Source: Mycolicibacterium phlei (GTDB lineage: Bacteria; Actinomycetota; Actinomycetes; Mycobacteriales; Mycobacteriaceae). Taken from it: a stretch of 64,000 bases of DNA. Location of the stretch: contig NZ_CP014475.1 of assembly GCF_001583415.1 (NCBI RefSeq), positions 1,798,001 to 1,862,000 of the forward strand, read 5' to 3'. This document shows, piece after piece, positions 63,909 through 64,000 of the stretch. The notes beneath the pieces were generated by a model. The model had not been told where the DNA came from. It did no database searches and saw only the letters and a list, made by a program, of their open reading frames with translations. A program made the translations under genes and the position numbers. Every line of letters starts with the position of its first letter. Positions within the stretch are counted from its first letter, which is position 1.

Positions 63909-64000
63909 CGGATCAGCCCCCGCAACACCGTCGTGGTGATGGTCTCGGCCCGCTCCGGCCGGAACCGGCGGCCCTCGTTGAGGATCGCGTGCACGATGCC
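63905..64000 (-). CDS. C-terminal end of an unidentified gene (possible TetR-type)
   Basis: 31 codons enter from the right edge: HAILNEGRRFRPERAETITT then TVLRGLIR and stop. The ending resembles the last helix of TetR regulators, but too little is visible to be sure. Confidence 0.4.
   Translation of the reverse strand, partial: GIVHAILNEGRRFRPERAETITTTVLRGLIR

Overview
The window is chromosomal DNA of a mycobacterium, most likely a fast-growing Mycolicibacterium. The evidence is high GC, many GTG/TTG starts, 4-nt stop/start overlaps, an antigen 85-type mycolyltransferase, a mycofactocin-type SDR, the tmRNA tag ADSHQRDYALAA, and gene order known from M. tuberculosis (nuoA-N beside an Rv3143-like receiver; fadE24/fadE23/hisN; fprA-prfB-mscS-ftsE-ftsX-smpB-ssrA). 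No database search was run; homology calls rest on recognised motifs and family knowledge.

Layout. 1-4126: accessory metabolism (phosphotransferase fragment, two TetR regulators, enoyl-CoA hydratase-like protein, FAD monooxygenase). 4115-19414: complete 14-gene nuoA-N operon (complex I) on the minus strand, with a CRP-like palindrome in its leader and a degenerate receiver-domain gene upstream. 19628-21641: receiver, YceI, SnoaL-like and methyltransferase genes. 21684-29326: eight tightly packed minus-strand genes for an acyl-CoA/ring-cleavage-like catabolic route with its own TetR and an upstream palindrome. 29411-31670: deazaflavin-type reductase, flavin monooxygenase and TetR with a clear operator. 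31954-37926: antigen 85-like enzyme, quinone oxidoreductase, fadE23/fadE24 and hisN. 37940-46311: fprA, then the prfB-mscS-ftsE-ftsX-smpB-EamA run, a 29-bp tandem hairpin repeat and an S58 peptidase.

46423-54650 is the most interesting part. The tmRNA gene (ssrA) is followed at once by a truncated tyrosine-recombinase gene, an IS3-family element interrupted by an IS30-family element, a truncated unknown gene, and a four-gene type VII-secretion-associated toxin/immunity-like module flanked by 38-bp direct repeats. About 7.8 kb after the ssrA 3' end a tmRNA-like AGCTCCACCA end reappears, directly followed by a strong terminator. I read this as a degraded genomic island inserted at the ssrA 3' end, with the original CCA end and terminator displaced to its right edge.

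54772-64000: thioesterase, VOC protein, Tat-exported Rv2525c-like protein, DUF4189-type secreted protein, a TetR/membrane-protein pair sharing two identical operators, three SDRs, a universal stress protein and a PPOX-fold protein each with a DosR-like box, and a truncated alpha/beta hydrolase.
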